Below, piece after piece: positions 32,915 through 45,000 of a DNA stretch of 64,000 nt. The translations under genes were made by a program, and so were the position numbers. The notes beneath the pieces are model-generated. The model saw nothing but the letters and a program-made list of their open reading frames with translations, was not told where the DNA came from and did no database searches. This stretch comes from Pyrus communis (lineage: Eukaryota > Streptophyta > Magnoliopsida > Rosales > Rosaceae): NCBI RefSeq assembly GCF_963583255.1, contig NC_084804.1, positions 20,838,061 to 20,902,060 on the forward strand, written 5' to 3'. Position 1 is the stretch's first letter. Each line of letters starts with the position of its first letter.

Positions 32915-35375
32915 TGCACTACAACAAAAATGGCCACTGCGCACAATAAATTATCAGTGCCTTTGAGGTCAAAAAGCACCAACAATTGTGCCCATAGACC
33001 AATAGCAACTATATTTGTATATGTGCCCTCTACGGGTGTCACCTTTGATTAGAGGGCACAATACGCCCATGTGTGCTCGAAAAGTTGAGCACAAATAAGG
33101 TTTATATTGTGCCCTATCCTGATACCTTTGTCAGATGCCATTTCAGATTCATGTTAGCACAATTTTTGTAATTGAGCCCTATCAATTAAATATAAAATAA
33201 AAATAAAAATAACAAATTCGAAATACCCTACAATCTGAAACAAAAATTTGAAAACTTATAATCATCCTTGAAAACGTATATTCATCATTTTAGGCAGTCA
33301 TCCTTCCGATGAAGGCGCCTATGCTCCATGTGCCATCCACAATAGTGCCACACGCAGCGACAGTGCGACCTGCAGCCATGCCAGGGGTTTTAGAGTCTGT
33401 TTTGGTCCAAATCTCAACCATTTTCAACAATTCAAAAGCTAAAACAAAGCTACAAAGGTAAGTATTCGAATTTTACCTTCTTCAGGGCCATTAGGTGAAA
33501 ATCATAGCCCTCGCTGGAAATCTGGGGAATTTGTCCCCTGAGTTGAAACTACATCCAAACTTAACCAAATCAGGAATGCAGTGCAAAACGTCTCTAAACA
33601 ACTTAAAGAACCTAACTAAGGTGTTTTTGAGACTCATTCATACTGGATTCGACGGAAAATCTCGCCGGGGAGTCAAGCGGCGACGGAGCTTGTCATTTTG
33701 TTGCGTCAGTTTCAATTTCCATAAAAGCAAAATGTAATGGGGAGTCTCCAGTGAGGAAATGAAGGTGACGTTGGAAGTTGCCTCGTCGAAGATCACCAGC
33801 TCCGCCGCCATCATTGCTTATGTACTTCCCTGTGTCAAGGAAGAAGCCGAGAGGGAGAGACAAAAAGATTGTGAGAGAGTGAGGGTGGCAATGTAGTGTT
33901 TGGGTGGTGGCAAGGTTCGCCGGAGTGGCTAGTTAGATGGAGATGGTTGATGCGGTTTTCTGTGCAGTGAGCATATAGATGGTGAGGGAGATGATAGAGA
34001 AAAATGTGAAGAAGTAGAGAGAGGATTGCATGAATGAGGGAGACGGAAGAGTGATGGCGTGTAGAGAGGAATAGAAGCACGGGTAAGGGTGAAGACCCAC
34101 GTGGGTGGGTCCCACGGTACACAAAAACCCATCAGAAAATTTATGAAATAATTATATACATAATTAGGAAGGAGACGAAAGAACAAATAATTATATATAC
34201 ATGACCAGGTGGGAAGGGTGAAGACCTTACTGCATCAGCTTACTGGGAAAGTAACATGGGAGAAGCCCTTGGCTTCTAGAATACTCCCTCCCAAAATTAC
34301 CAATTTGTCTTCTAACTTTAAAAATTTGTAACTTACTCGTTCTAACTCCGAATGCACATTCGTTTGTGACCACGCGTTCATTAAGTTAAATATTATTTAT
34401 ATATAATATAATATTTATCACCAAGGGTCTTGAACTCGAAGGTCTCACAAAAGATGAAATTACCCACCATCTTATTTGTTTTCCAACGAGTTCCACATAA
34501 TCATACAAAAATGAATAACTAAATCATACATCTAAAAATACGTAAGGTATTACAAATAAATTGCGTACATTTGTTTTATAGGTACTATGGGTAGATTTTC
34601 ATAATTTTGTTGACATTTGTACATTGATTTATATGGTAGGATGTGAGAATAAAATTGAAAAAAAAAAAAGAGAGAGAAAATTGCATGAACAATATGTGAC
34701 AACTATTAACATGTATGTACAAAACCAAACACGATGTTCGAAAATATCGATGACTTAAACAGTTAATTTCCAGAAATATAGAAATATCAATCACTGTTTT
34801 TCAAGAATTGTGGTCCATTTATTTAAATGCAATGGCGCCTAACGTAATTTTATAAAAAAAGGGCTTATGATAATCTAATTGGTGCCACATTTTAAGGAGC
34901 TAGTTTGATCAAAGGTCTAAAACACACAAATGTTTAATAAAAGAAATAGTAAAATGAGACATCTCAATCTAAATGCCTCACTAATAATTCAAGTTGATTG
35001 CAACTAGATATTTTCACAAATTGTGAATAGGGAAAAATAGTTGGGAATAGGAAAAGGTAAATGTAAAGAACACAAAAACATTTTTTTTTATTTAAATATA
35101 TTAAAATAGAGGGCACAAAAGCCTTTATTGTGTCTATGTAAATTAATAAAAAAAAATTCCATCTCTGACATGCAAGCTGGACACAATGTTTTGTGTTCAA
35201 ATTTTAATAGGCACAAATACCCGACACAAACTAATGTGCTTTTATGTTAGATGGCACATTTGAGGTATTTTGGTGCTCAATAGAATTTAAAAAGTACAAA
35301 TATATATTTGTGCTCAATGAAAATGAGAAGGGCACAAATCAATTGTGTTCTTAGCCCATTTTTCTTGTAGTGATG
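32915..35375. mobile_element. Non-autonomous CACTA transposon, 2455 bp
   Basis: Element 32918-35372, starting CACTACAACAAAAATGG and ending CCATTTTTCTTGTAGTG. The ATG target duplication is at 32915-32917 and 35373-35375. Three-base duplications and CACTA ends define En/Spm elements. Subterminal regions (32930-33180 and 35090-35350) carry many copies of TTGTGCCC / GGGCACAA-type motifs in both orientations. No transposase is readable. A GC-richer island at 33290-34130 may be captured sequence. Confidence 0.92.
33290..34130 (-). other. GC-richer island inside CACTA, possible captured exon
   Basis: Read on the minus strand, about 33425-33293 is open for more than 40 codons (MVEIWTKTDSKTPGMAAGRT, then GTIVDGTWSIGAF). 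The sequence at 33640-33830 is also richer in G+C than the AT-rich terminal regions. I do not recognise a product. Either gene-fragment capture or chance is possible. Confidence 0.3.
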
Positions 35376-35773
35376 GATGAGCACCGTCACGTAGCGTTTT
35401 GATCAATTAATGTATTGATATGTGTAAATTTTTTACATAATAATATATTATTAAACTAAAACGATACGGTCACAAAAACTCATTTCATATAAATTGTTTT
35501 CCACCCCTTCTCATTTAGGCAAAAACAAAAAATACTTGTTTAGGTTAGGTTGGGCCCCACTTCGCATCCACTTGGAATTGACTTAGCATTATAAAGGGGG
35601 ATATAAGAATCATAAGATAAAAATGGAATGTGCAAGAAATGATCGAGCTGACCTTGTGCTTAGAGATTTGGAGTCATTTCTCCACCCGTTCATCATGTTT
35701 GGAACTTGCCAACTTGGAGAATCCATTTGTTAAAGAAAAATAATTTAATAGCAAGCCAAATGATATATGCAGG
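35376..35773. other. AT-rich spacer
   Basis: Nothing recognisable as a gene or a bounded repeat is seen here. Confidence 0.5.
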
Positions 35774-36520
35774 TGTTGATTCTAAAAATTACAAGACTTA
35801 CATGGTGCATAGGCTGATAATTACATAACTACGTCCTTCTTGTTGATGTGGGCACGCCAACTCATGACCGAGGTCGGTTGGGCGAGTAAGATGATAGTGA
35901 TGGTGTGGCGATGAAATACGCTATTGACTTATGCACCGAGCGACAACGGTCGAGGAAGGAACACCTCTCGGCCTAGGGTTCTGGAAACATGAAGACAAGG
36001 TTGCCATTACTTTTAAGTCAATAAAGGTTTGGCTTTCAATGTGTCAAACATTGAGTAATTTGATTAACATCTCACTTCGCCAAGAAAGGTAATGAAGTGA
36101 TTTCTCGCCAGTAGCAACTTGGATAGTTAACCAAGAAACGGGAATAATGCTATTAATCCAAACTAAATATGCTCCTTGATCGCCTAATTCTACAGCTCGT
36201 GATGTTAATCCAAATTGAACGCGCCGTTGGTGGCTACCAAAGTGTTGTTAGGATAATTAGTGTTTTTCTCAGGGTATGAAAAGGTTTCACATACAACATT
36301 TGAGTTAAAGAGACTCTCTACGTTGCCAAACCACTTCAATTTATAGGGTTAGATTTCTTGATGACCAAGCTTGCCGAGTTGTAAAAGCTTGATAATATTC
36401 CAATTTCTTGGTATATTCTTTGAAGATACTTAGAATTATCCTCGGTCAAAACTTTATCGCCTCCGAGTCTCGTTGTATTTGATTAGGACTCTAAACCTAG
36501 ATTGATTATGCGATTGATTC

Positions 36521-37122
36521 AACCTTGTGGGACCATGATTTTTTAGGGACAGAGTAAGGTGGATCAGAATACAAATACCTCAGAAGGCTAGTCATATACT
36601 CAACAACTTCCACAATGGAGTTGCATAGATGCCTAAGCGATGTCACCATCATCTTGTTTTGGAGCAGTGATCGGAGTCCGACAACTTCACTGAAATTGAC
36701 CATGCATGTTCTACAAGACATGGAAACTTGATTTAGTAAGGAATCAGCCAGGTTTTCCATATTACAATCTAGGGATTGGCATGTGTCGTAAATAATTCAA
36801 TTTCTAAGAGGATGCAATATATGTTCCTAAATATCATTTTGGATTCTCCAGGTTTAATACGGGTTCCATATCTTAAAAGGGCTATATCTCAACTAGTATA
36901 AATACATCATTCTAAGGTTCATCTCTGGTAGCGCAGTTATCACACACTTATTCTCTTGCCTACTACTAAAGTCTTATAATATTGCTTACTATCTTGACCA
37001 TTGGAGAGCCTTTGGCCACCCCTGGACCTTGGATGCTTATGGTTGTTTGCTATGTTACAAGTTAACGAGTTTTTGCATCTCCACCCTTCATGGTGGTGCG
37101 CGAATTTGGTTTCTACAAACCT
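36521..37122 (+). mobile_element. Solo LTR inserted in LTR1 of the LARD-like element
   Basis: Element 36526-37117 (592 bp) starts TGTGGGACC and ends TTTCTACA, with AACCT at 36521-36525 and 37118-37122. LTR2 of the host element shows the uninterrupted site (CCAACCTTTATCTGG, about 39028), which confirms the borders. A TATA-like AGTATAAATAC lies at about 36894 followed by leader-like sequence, so transcription would go left to right. Confidence 0.92.
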
Positions 37123-37161
37123 TTATCCGAAAACCAATCCTCATCATCAATATTTCTCTCG

Positions 37162-38362
37162 TGCAAAATCCGGTCAAAACATTGCCCCCAATTTTCTTGA
37201 GCTTCGACATGCACACTGAATGGTTAAGGAAATTAATCTTCTCTAGCAGATCATCGAACGTAGCACTTTTATTTTTTGGAGTATCGGCTTGTGCAGTCGA
37301 ATGTAATTTATTGATGCTTGGCAAAACAATAATATGAACCCTTTCGCCGAATTAATCACCTGGTACACCTGAATGCCTACCAACTAAAGTGGATGACCAT
37401 TAAAATTGCACTTTTTTTTTACATACAACCACTTGTTGCCCTTTTATTTTCTTAAGTATTGGCCTAAACAACCGAATAGTTAAGAAAATAAAAATTATTT
37501 TTTTAGCAAACAAAAACCAAAAGTGACCTAATTATGATGAGGATAAGGCTAATGATGCTTTATTTTGAAACGAGATTTTTGTGTGTCATCGTCTTCGGTC
37601 GGATTTTGCTTCAAGCCTTGACATGAAATAAAAAGAGTTTCTTCAAATATTCTTGATCCTTGGCTGCAAAGTAGGCCAATTATTATTCCCTCGTGTATAA
37701 TCACTTCACCAATTTGACCGTGTAACTCGGATAATTTCGCCGAACAAGATTCCACCATATTGGCGTTGCCTCCAACAACCATATCGATTGACATGGTTTT
37801 CGTATGAGGCCGTGTTTTGGCCTTGGTCGTCATTGAAACATTTATTTGATAAATCACTAGTTGAATCAATTTTTGTATTTGGCTAAGAAACTTCAATTTG
37901 ATATTATAGCCAACCAATTTTCGATTTCAAACAAAAGAACAGGTGGCCTAACTTTTTCCTTGGCCAAATTGACAATCCTCTTAGGCGGCCTGATTGAGGC
38001 CGAAGCGAAAAATGCCTCCTAGCCTGTATTTTATCCATTGCTCTTGTATACAAAAACATAATGGAAGTCTTTCTCATCTAGCCACGTATCAAAGCGAGCT
38101 CTATCTTATTTTACCCATTTCTTTTGTAGGGTACTTGGAGCTTTCATTTTCAACATGTGGACGAAGGATTTTCGCATCTCTTCATGGGCATCAAGAATTT
38201 TTTTTCCCTTCCCATGCTCTTTTAGACTCCTCACACTTTTGACTGTGTTTCTCCAGTTGATCTTGGATCACGTACAATCGGCTGAATTGAGTCGGACTGG
38301 AATTTAGATATATCATGTGAACTTCATAGTTTTAGCATTAGGCACCACCGAGCATGTCAAAA
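37162..38362. other. Internal region of the LARD-like element
   Basis: No protease, RT, RNase H or integrase motif was found in any frame. The minus-strand open stretch at 37549-37917 has no recognised domain. Confidence 0.5.
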
Positions 38363-39072
38363 TGTTGACCTTAAAAATTACAAGACTTGTGTGATACATA
38401 GTTTAAGTAATTTTTGAGCTAACTACTTCCTTCTTGTTGATGCAAATATGCCAACTTGCGACTGGGCTCGGTCAGTCAAGTAAGATGATAATGATGCTAT
38501 GGTGGTGAAGCGCCCTGCTGACTTCTGCACTGATCGGCTATGGCCGAGGAAGGAACACCTCTTGACCTAGATCTAGAAACCTGAAAATTGCCTTTACTGT
38601 GAAGTTCAATAAAGCTTTGGCTTTCAATGTATCGAACACTGAGTAACCTGAGTAACACCGCACTTCGTCGAGACTCGGAGACTTGAATAAATAACCAACC
38701 GAAAGAGATGCAGTGTTGTTAATCGAAATTGAAGATACTCCTTGATCGCCTGATTATGCGGCATAGAGCATTTGAGAAGATTTTGTGTAGAGCATTTGAG
38801 TTTGTGTGTTTAGTTGAAGAGGATCTCAACATTGCAAAACTACTTCTATTTATAGGGACAGATTTCATGATGACTAATCTTGCTGAGTTGTAAAATTATG
38901 ATAATATTCCAAATCTTCGGCCTATTCTCTTAATATACTAAGAATATTCTCGGCCGAAACTCTATCGCCGCTAAGTCTCGCCATATTCAACTAAGACTTG
39001 GAACCTAAATTAATTATGCGATTGATCCAACCTTTATCTGGAAACCAATCTTCATCCTTAATATTTCTCTCA

Positions 39073-40200
39073 CTTATGGTTCTAAAAGACATTAGGCGCT
39101 AATCAGGAGGCAGGTTGTGGCCTAGCTCCAAGGCTGAAGCCTAAGTAGACTAGGCAAGTTTATATAAAATTTTTTATATTATATAAATAAGTGTTTTTTT
39201 TCTTATACTTAAAAAAAATATAATTATACAAAAAAAAATCATTTTTATATCTAGTAAAAGCACAACAATGGCTATTTTCAGGTCATAAACGTGGACGACA
39301 AAACCAACTAGTGGCATACCTGCCCATGTCTTTCACACAAACACATACTTTTTCCTTTTTCGTATTTACAAGAAACATACAAATTAAGAGGATTCAGCGT
39401 ACACGTCATAATACACTGTTATATGTAAGTTACACATCGCCTGAAAGTAAACCTTATACCTTGTTTGGTTTTTTAAAATTGAATAATTGAACAAACATTT
39501 GAATGCTAGTTACAACATAGTTGGCAAATTGAAACCAGAGAAATGCCTTGTTGTTAAAGTTGATTTTCTATTGGGAGCTTATCGAAAAAATCCTCCAAAC
39601 TAAAAATGTAGTAGCGTGGTGGAATAAAAGGATGCCAAATAATGGAAGCCCAACTTTTAACAAGAAACCGACAATAAACAATTTCATAGCCATCAAAAAA
39701 CGAAAAAATTCCAAATGTAGAAGCTTCTAAAGTTGACACATCCTTTTCCTCATCAATTGGAAAAGGCATCTCAATTTAGCACTATTCTTCCTTTTATGGG
39801 TTCCTTCTCGAAATTATGGCTTGTTTTTGTGTCATAGCTGTTTTCTCCACAATTGTGCTGAAGAAAGTTGATGTTCCACCATAAAACCAATTGGCAACAT
39901 GGGGAGCATCCCAATTACTTATAAGCACCTGCAAAGTCCATTCTTTTCCCAATGTAGGATTCATACTCTCATTCCTGAATGTATGGCAAATTTTCAAGCT
40001 GAACACGTGGACAACAGAAATCGAGTGACATGGAACACATGTGGTTGCTGGGGTTCACACATGGGATAACCTACTCTTATACCATGAAGAAGTTGAAGTT
40101 CCACCACAAAACTAATTGGCAAATAGGGAGTAGCCTAATTATTTATAAGCACATGCAAGATCCCTTCTTTTCTTAATGTTGGATTCATACTCTCAGTATC
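39073..40200. repeat. Repeat-derived spacer with a diverged direct repeat
   Basis: Two diverged copies of about 120 bp, at about 39855-39975 and 40085-40200, share GTT.CACCA.AAAAC.AATTGGCAA, TTATAAGCAC.TGCAA and GGATTCATACTCTCA. The 39090-39145 segment (TTAGGCGCTAATCAGG...) looks like a remnant of a further repeat. No gene is seen. Confidence 0.6.
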
Positions 40201-40204
40201 CGCA

Positions 40205-41186
40205 ATGTCTAGCTTGCATTAGAGTTTCTTATTTATGGCTATTTGGAAGATGTGTAATAAAGTAAAGTTTGATAGTAAGCCTCTTTCCTTTTCTCGCCTT
40301 TGTCATTCTACATTAGCTTGGATTAGGCAGAATTTTCACTCCTGGTCATGTACGTAGTATGTTGGATAAGCAACTTTCAGTCTCTCTTGGAATCTCGGCT
40401 AAGTCCTGTAATGCTCTCCGTTCTTGTTCTTTTGCATCCTCCTCCATTTCCTTGGGTCAAAGTGAATACGAATAGCCTTGCTAAAGGCAATTTGAGTCCT
40501 GCGGCTTATGGGATTTTTTTTAAGATTTTGTGGGTTATTTTCTTAGTGGTTTCTCCCACGCTTGGGTCATCATACATCTTTCTATTCGAAGCTTCATGCT
40601 GTCATCCTTGTTGTGGAGTTGGCTCATGCACGGGGTTGGCAAAATTGATGGCTTGAAAGTGACTCTTCTAGTGGGATATCTTGTTTTGCTTATGGTTCCT
40701 TTTCTCATCGTTGGTCGCTCTAGACTCCTTGAAAAAACTTATTTCTCGATTGCAGCACATGATTTTCTGTTGTTCTCGTACATTTCAAGAAGGAATTACA
40801 ATTCTAGCAAATTAACCAATTAAGGGTTTCTCTCATCTTCACTTGTATAGGATGCCACACCTCATATGGAGATTCTTCTTTTCTGCATTCAGAGGTTTCT
40901 TTAGCATGCCGACATACAGGTTTGTCTCCCTTTCTTGGTGTGTGATTTTTTTTTACCTAATCCTTTTGGATTTTCTTGTTTTGTTTTGCAACTTGTCTTG
41001 CACGTTGTTACCTTTTAGGTTTCATTTTAGAGGGTTTGGTCTTATGTCCCTCCCTCTCTTTTTCTTGTATTTTTCTTTTTCCAGAGGGGTAAGGTTTATG
41101 TCCCTCTTGCTTAGGTTTTTTTTCATGTAAATAAAATTCCTTTATACCGCCAAGATTCTCCCAAAAAAAAAAAAAAAAAAAAAAAA
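40205..41186 (+). mobile_element. LINE (L1-type) 3' end with RNase H remnant and poly(A)
   Basis: At 40432-40480 the frame reads PPPFPWVKVNTNSLAKGN, the start of the RVT_3-type RNase H domain at the end of plant LINE and retro-related ORF2 (usual form WVKVNTDGA.KGNPG). Stops and frame changes follow. The 3' untranslated part is T-rich and ends with a run of about 24 A at 41163-41186. The element is 5'-truncated; no target duplication was identified. Inactive. Confidence 0.75.
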
Positions 41187-41215
41187 GTAGATAGAAATGA
41201 ATGCCCAATTTTTTA

Positions 41216-41415
41216 TTTTGTCCAAGTTTTTTTTTTTTTTGAACAAAAAATATTATCTACACTAAAGGGGATAGGGAGTAGGCTAAGTCTCATAATGAGT
41301 TAGCAATAATATGGTTCAAATTTGTCTTTGGCAAGAATCGAACCTAAGACCTCTCACTTACAAGTAAAGAAGAATATCACTAGACTGTAATAATAAATGA
41401 CAATTTTGTCCAAGT
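41216..41415 (-). mobile_element. tRNA-derived SINE with 12-bp target duplications
   Basis: The body is 41228-41403, with TTTTGTCCAAGT at 41216-41227 and 41404-41415. On the minus strand the 5' end holds a degenerate A box (CTAGTGATATTC) and a B box (GGTTCGATTCT, usual GGTTCGANTCC), with a poly(A) tail corresponding to the T-run at 41226-41240. This is a pol III type SINE; the mobilising LINE is not identified. Confidence 0.88.
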
Positions 41416-41594
41416 GAATAGAAGAAATAGTGATTCGGCCAACCTATCCTTCTATTCCTATCAATTGCGTACAGATTGAAAGGGAAAAATCTTCACAACT
41501 AATTCACATTCAACTTGAACAAAATCGAAAAAATAGCATCCATTTCAACCTTCGACATAATTGGAATTCAATGAATAATCCAATAATAGCGCAA

Positions 41595-41730
41595 GTCAAC
41601 TGTAACTCAATTGGTTAAGAATATTTGCCTTTGCATCTGATGTCCCGTGTTTAAATCCCCTCCCCATAGTTTAGATGAATTTAGTGTAAATTATCCTACT
41701 AGTTAGTTTACCAAAGATAATCCAACCCTT
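41595..41730 (+). mobile_element. Second tRNA-like SINE remnant
   Basis: The plus strand reads ACTGTAACTCAATTGGTTAAG (an A-box-like start), and about 45 bases later GTGTTTAAATCCC (B-box-like). The remainder has no clear tail or duplication. It is diverged and probably old; an unrelated tRNA-like sequence remains possible. Confidence 0.5.
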
Positions 41731-42070
41731 GTTCCTAAACCAGGCCTGAATATATATCAAATGGATTGGTAAAACATTGAAACCGAAAGTATACGCCAGA
41801 AAGCACGAAATGATATTTTACAGGTTTTCTTATCTCTTCCTTTACAAACAATCAAATGAATTCCAACAAATCCCCATCACAGTTCGATGTATTATTCGCA
41901 TCTTCAAAGAAACCTTTTGCTTTCTTAATCCACTTACCAGAAACGTACTTTCAACTACAAACGGAACGGACGGTTGAACATATAACCTAGTATCAGCAAC
42001 TGGTGGACTTAAAATGCTTGCAAACCATATTATGTACAGATTTTCCCAGCCCGAGGCGCACCCCCCTTGT

Positions 42071-45000
42071 TTACTCACTTTCAGAGTCCTCGTCATCTCC
42101 AAACGAGAAAACGGAGGCATCAGCAGCCATTGCCTTAAATTCACTTTCTGTGCTCGAAGCCTCAAGGCCTGGCGCATTTCCACCACTAACAGAACTTTTA
42201 GGCTCACTAGCAGCAGCCGCCTGTTTGGAGTCCGTGTTTCCAATAGAAACTTGCTTAGTCGCATTTGTTAAACTTGAAATTTGATCTGGTTTGGTATCAG
42301 ACTCGGAACTGGTGCTGGTACTGGCCACGGGTACACCTGCGGGTGGAGAAGTTGCTTCTGCTTGCCGGCTCTTAGCAGAGCCACCTTCCTCTGCCTCACT
42401 ATCTGAGAACACATCATCCTTGTCTTGACTTCCGGGGCTTTTACTTTCTTGTGGAGCAGCAGCTGCACCCCCCTCATCCGAGGAAGGTTTGGTACCTGAG
42501 CTTTCATCTGGTTTCTTAGCAGAAGTTTCAGTATTAGGTGTTGTAGGAACATTGCCGCTATAATCCACTAAAACCACCTCAACCTGAAACCCTGGGGAAG
42601 GAAGTTTTCTCTGCAGAAGCCCACCATTACAGACAAGTTAACCAAATATTGATAATAAAAATAAAAAAAAAAGGATAAGTTAACCAGTGGTTTTTAGTAA
42701 ATAATAATTTATGAGAGAATGCGGGTGATACGTGTGCCTCTGTACCAAGCATAGAAAATGGAATTTTTCAAAGAATAAGAACAAGCAGACTGAGTCCTAT
42801 GAGTCACTTCGAGATATCATCTCGACTATTTGAAAGCTCCCAGCTATTTCTCTCAATCCATCACGAGGAGTGAGATGATAAGCGCCAAAAGTACAGAAAC
42901 AATAAAACGAGTGTACACCATTCTTAATGTGTAAAAGCTTTTGTTCAGCCAAAAGATCTTGTTTATCTTCAATATATAATGAATAGAAAAACTTCCCCAA
43001 GGCACTTTTTTCACATCAAAACTTCTGATCTAAACCAACCTTAAAACCCACCCCGCCATCTATTAGTTTATCCAGGTTCTGAGGCATATTGTAAAGCAAA
43101 TACAATGCATATATGTTCAATGATCCTAAGTTCAAACCAAGTTCTGGGCCAACAATGATGAGTTTCCAAGGTTTTGCATTTTGTAAGTGCAAAGAATTAC
43201 ATGGAAATAAAATTGCATAGTAACAAAAGATATACCTTGTCAAACCCATCGAGATCATTGTTGGTTAAAACTTTTCTATTTTCCGTCATTGTTGTGTTCA
43301 GCCAGCTGGAAGTAAAAATAACAATAACAATATTAAAACATAAAAGAATCAGTTCCAAGTCACAAAGCATAAACGAATGGGAAGGAAGATTCCAAACCAG
43401 TAAAAATCTCCTTGACGATCATGAAAATGGACTTTGAAGTCCCCAGCTAACTCTGTCAAACCAAGTTCCCCTGGCAGGGCAAAGACCATTACACCCTTCT
43501 TTGGAGCAGAAAACCAATAATCTTCTGGCTGTAGATATAATGTATATCCAAAACCCAAATTAGAAAAATGACAGAAGAAAGCTGAAAATAACAAACGGAA
43601 TTAAGACAGAACCATGGATGAAACTTGTATCTAACAGTTATCAAGAGAAAAACCTACCGAAAGACCTTTTGTTCTAGGATGTTCTTTTGTGGAGAAGAGA
43701 ACACCTGAGGAAGTATCAAAGCAAAACTATCAGCATGATAATAAGCCAATAAGCACGATATTCAAACTATGCAGACTTAAAACTCTATTTAACATGCTTT
43801 TCAAGCTTTTATGAGTTTCTGCAGGCATCAGTACGACATAGTTCAACACAATCAAAATGGATACACATGCTTCCAATTTGCATCATAGATAAACGTTGAG
43901 CTCAGCTCCAAGCCAGCTCTGAATAGGGCTATGAGCTCATAGATTATTTGGTTCTTTTACTCTCTTTTTCTTTTTTCTTTTTTTTTCTCAAACATCCAAC
44001 ATTCATATGATAAAATTTTCAGAGTTTTGAGGTATATTATTTACTATTTAGTAAGGAAAAAAAGGTTAAGAATCTGCTGGTGTTGAGTTAAGACATCTTT
44101 TAAGATTCAACAATTGCAAATAAAGAACTAGTGCAGCGAGAGATTTCTATAGCAGATAACCCTAAGCAGACAAAGGTAATTATAACAGATGTATTTTGGG
44201 TGTGGAAAGAATCATCCTTAGACAGCATAGGAAAGTGAAGGTTGCAAACAGACAAGAGCAAGGATGCTCCAACACACCAGTATGATCAGATACAGTAATG
44301 GTGGGCCTGATCCAGTATGGGCACCTATGAAGCCGAAATCCCCTAAGCATGCACCTGCATATGATGCAAAAAAATTCTCAGTGTCAATGAGTAATATAAA
44401 ATATACTACAACAGGGATATAGAGCCAGAAGTATACCTGCGCCCAGGTGGGTTTTCACCGTTGAAGTATGTTAAGATACGTTCAAAATATTTAACGTACC
44501 TCTGGAAAAAAATAAAAATAAAAAGAATTAGCCAAACAGGATGATGTTAGAAAGACGAGTGAGATGCCAAGAATATGTAGTACTCGAAGACAATATAGCA
44601 AATACTACTAACAATCTGACTCGGCAGAACAAGCCCTTTTCCATCAAAGCATCGTTTCTGGTTGTAGTAGTCAATAGACTCCTCAGCGGTCGGAAAGAAC
44701 TGGAGAGACGGAGAATAAGTCTAAAATAAGAACTAAGCAACATACAATAAGATACTGATACGCTAACTCATTTTTGCAAGAGATTCGTCTTCACATCTTC
44801 CAAAAAAAAATACTATGAAGAAACTTACTTTTAAGTATAGGAGAAGACTGGAAATCATCAGTCCTGTTCTTGCCATTCCGGCCTTGCAATGCACAACCAC
44901 AACATTCTCAATATCCTCTTTCAGCCATGCATAAGCACTTCGACAAAATAATGTTATTAGATGAATTGGCGGACAATTATGGTCATCAAATGGGAAACTA

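Larger units (their letters stand above)
35774..39072 (+). mobile_element. LARD-like LTR element without coding capacity
   Basis: Two direct repeats start TGTTGA: LTR1 35774-37161 (with a foreign insertion 36526-37117) and LTR2 38363-39072. Without the insertion LTR1 is about 790 bp and LTR2 about 710 bp; they match in order (AAAAATTACAAGACTT..., GTAAGATGATA.TGATG, GAGGAAGGAACACCTC, ATGCGATTGAT.CAACCT, AATATTTCTCTC). The 1.2-kb internal part has no gag or pol motif; a 122-codon minus-strand open stretch (37549-37917) is unrecognised. No target duplication was found, so the outer limits and the strand are tentative. Confidence 0.75.

Noticed and set aside
37549..37917. 122-codon minus-strand frame as a gene
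   Set aside because: It lies inside the LARD-like element and has no known domain; kept only as part of that element.
41228..41403. A functional tRNA gene
   Set aside because: A and B boxes are present but the sequence cannot fold as a tRNA and is followed by a body and poly(A) as in a SINE.
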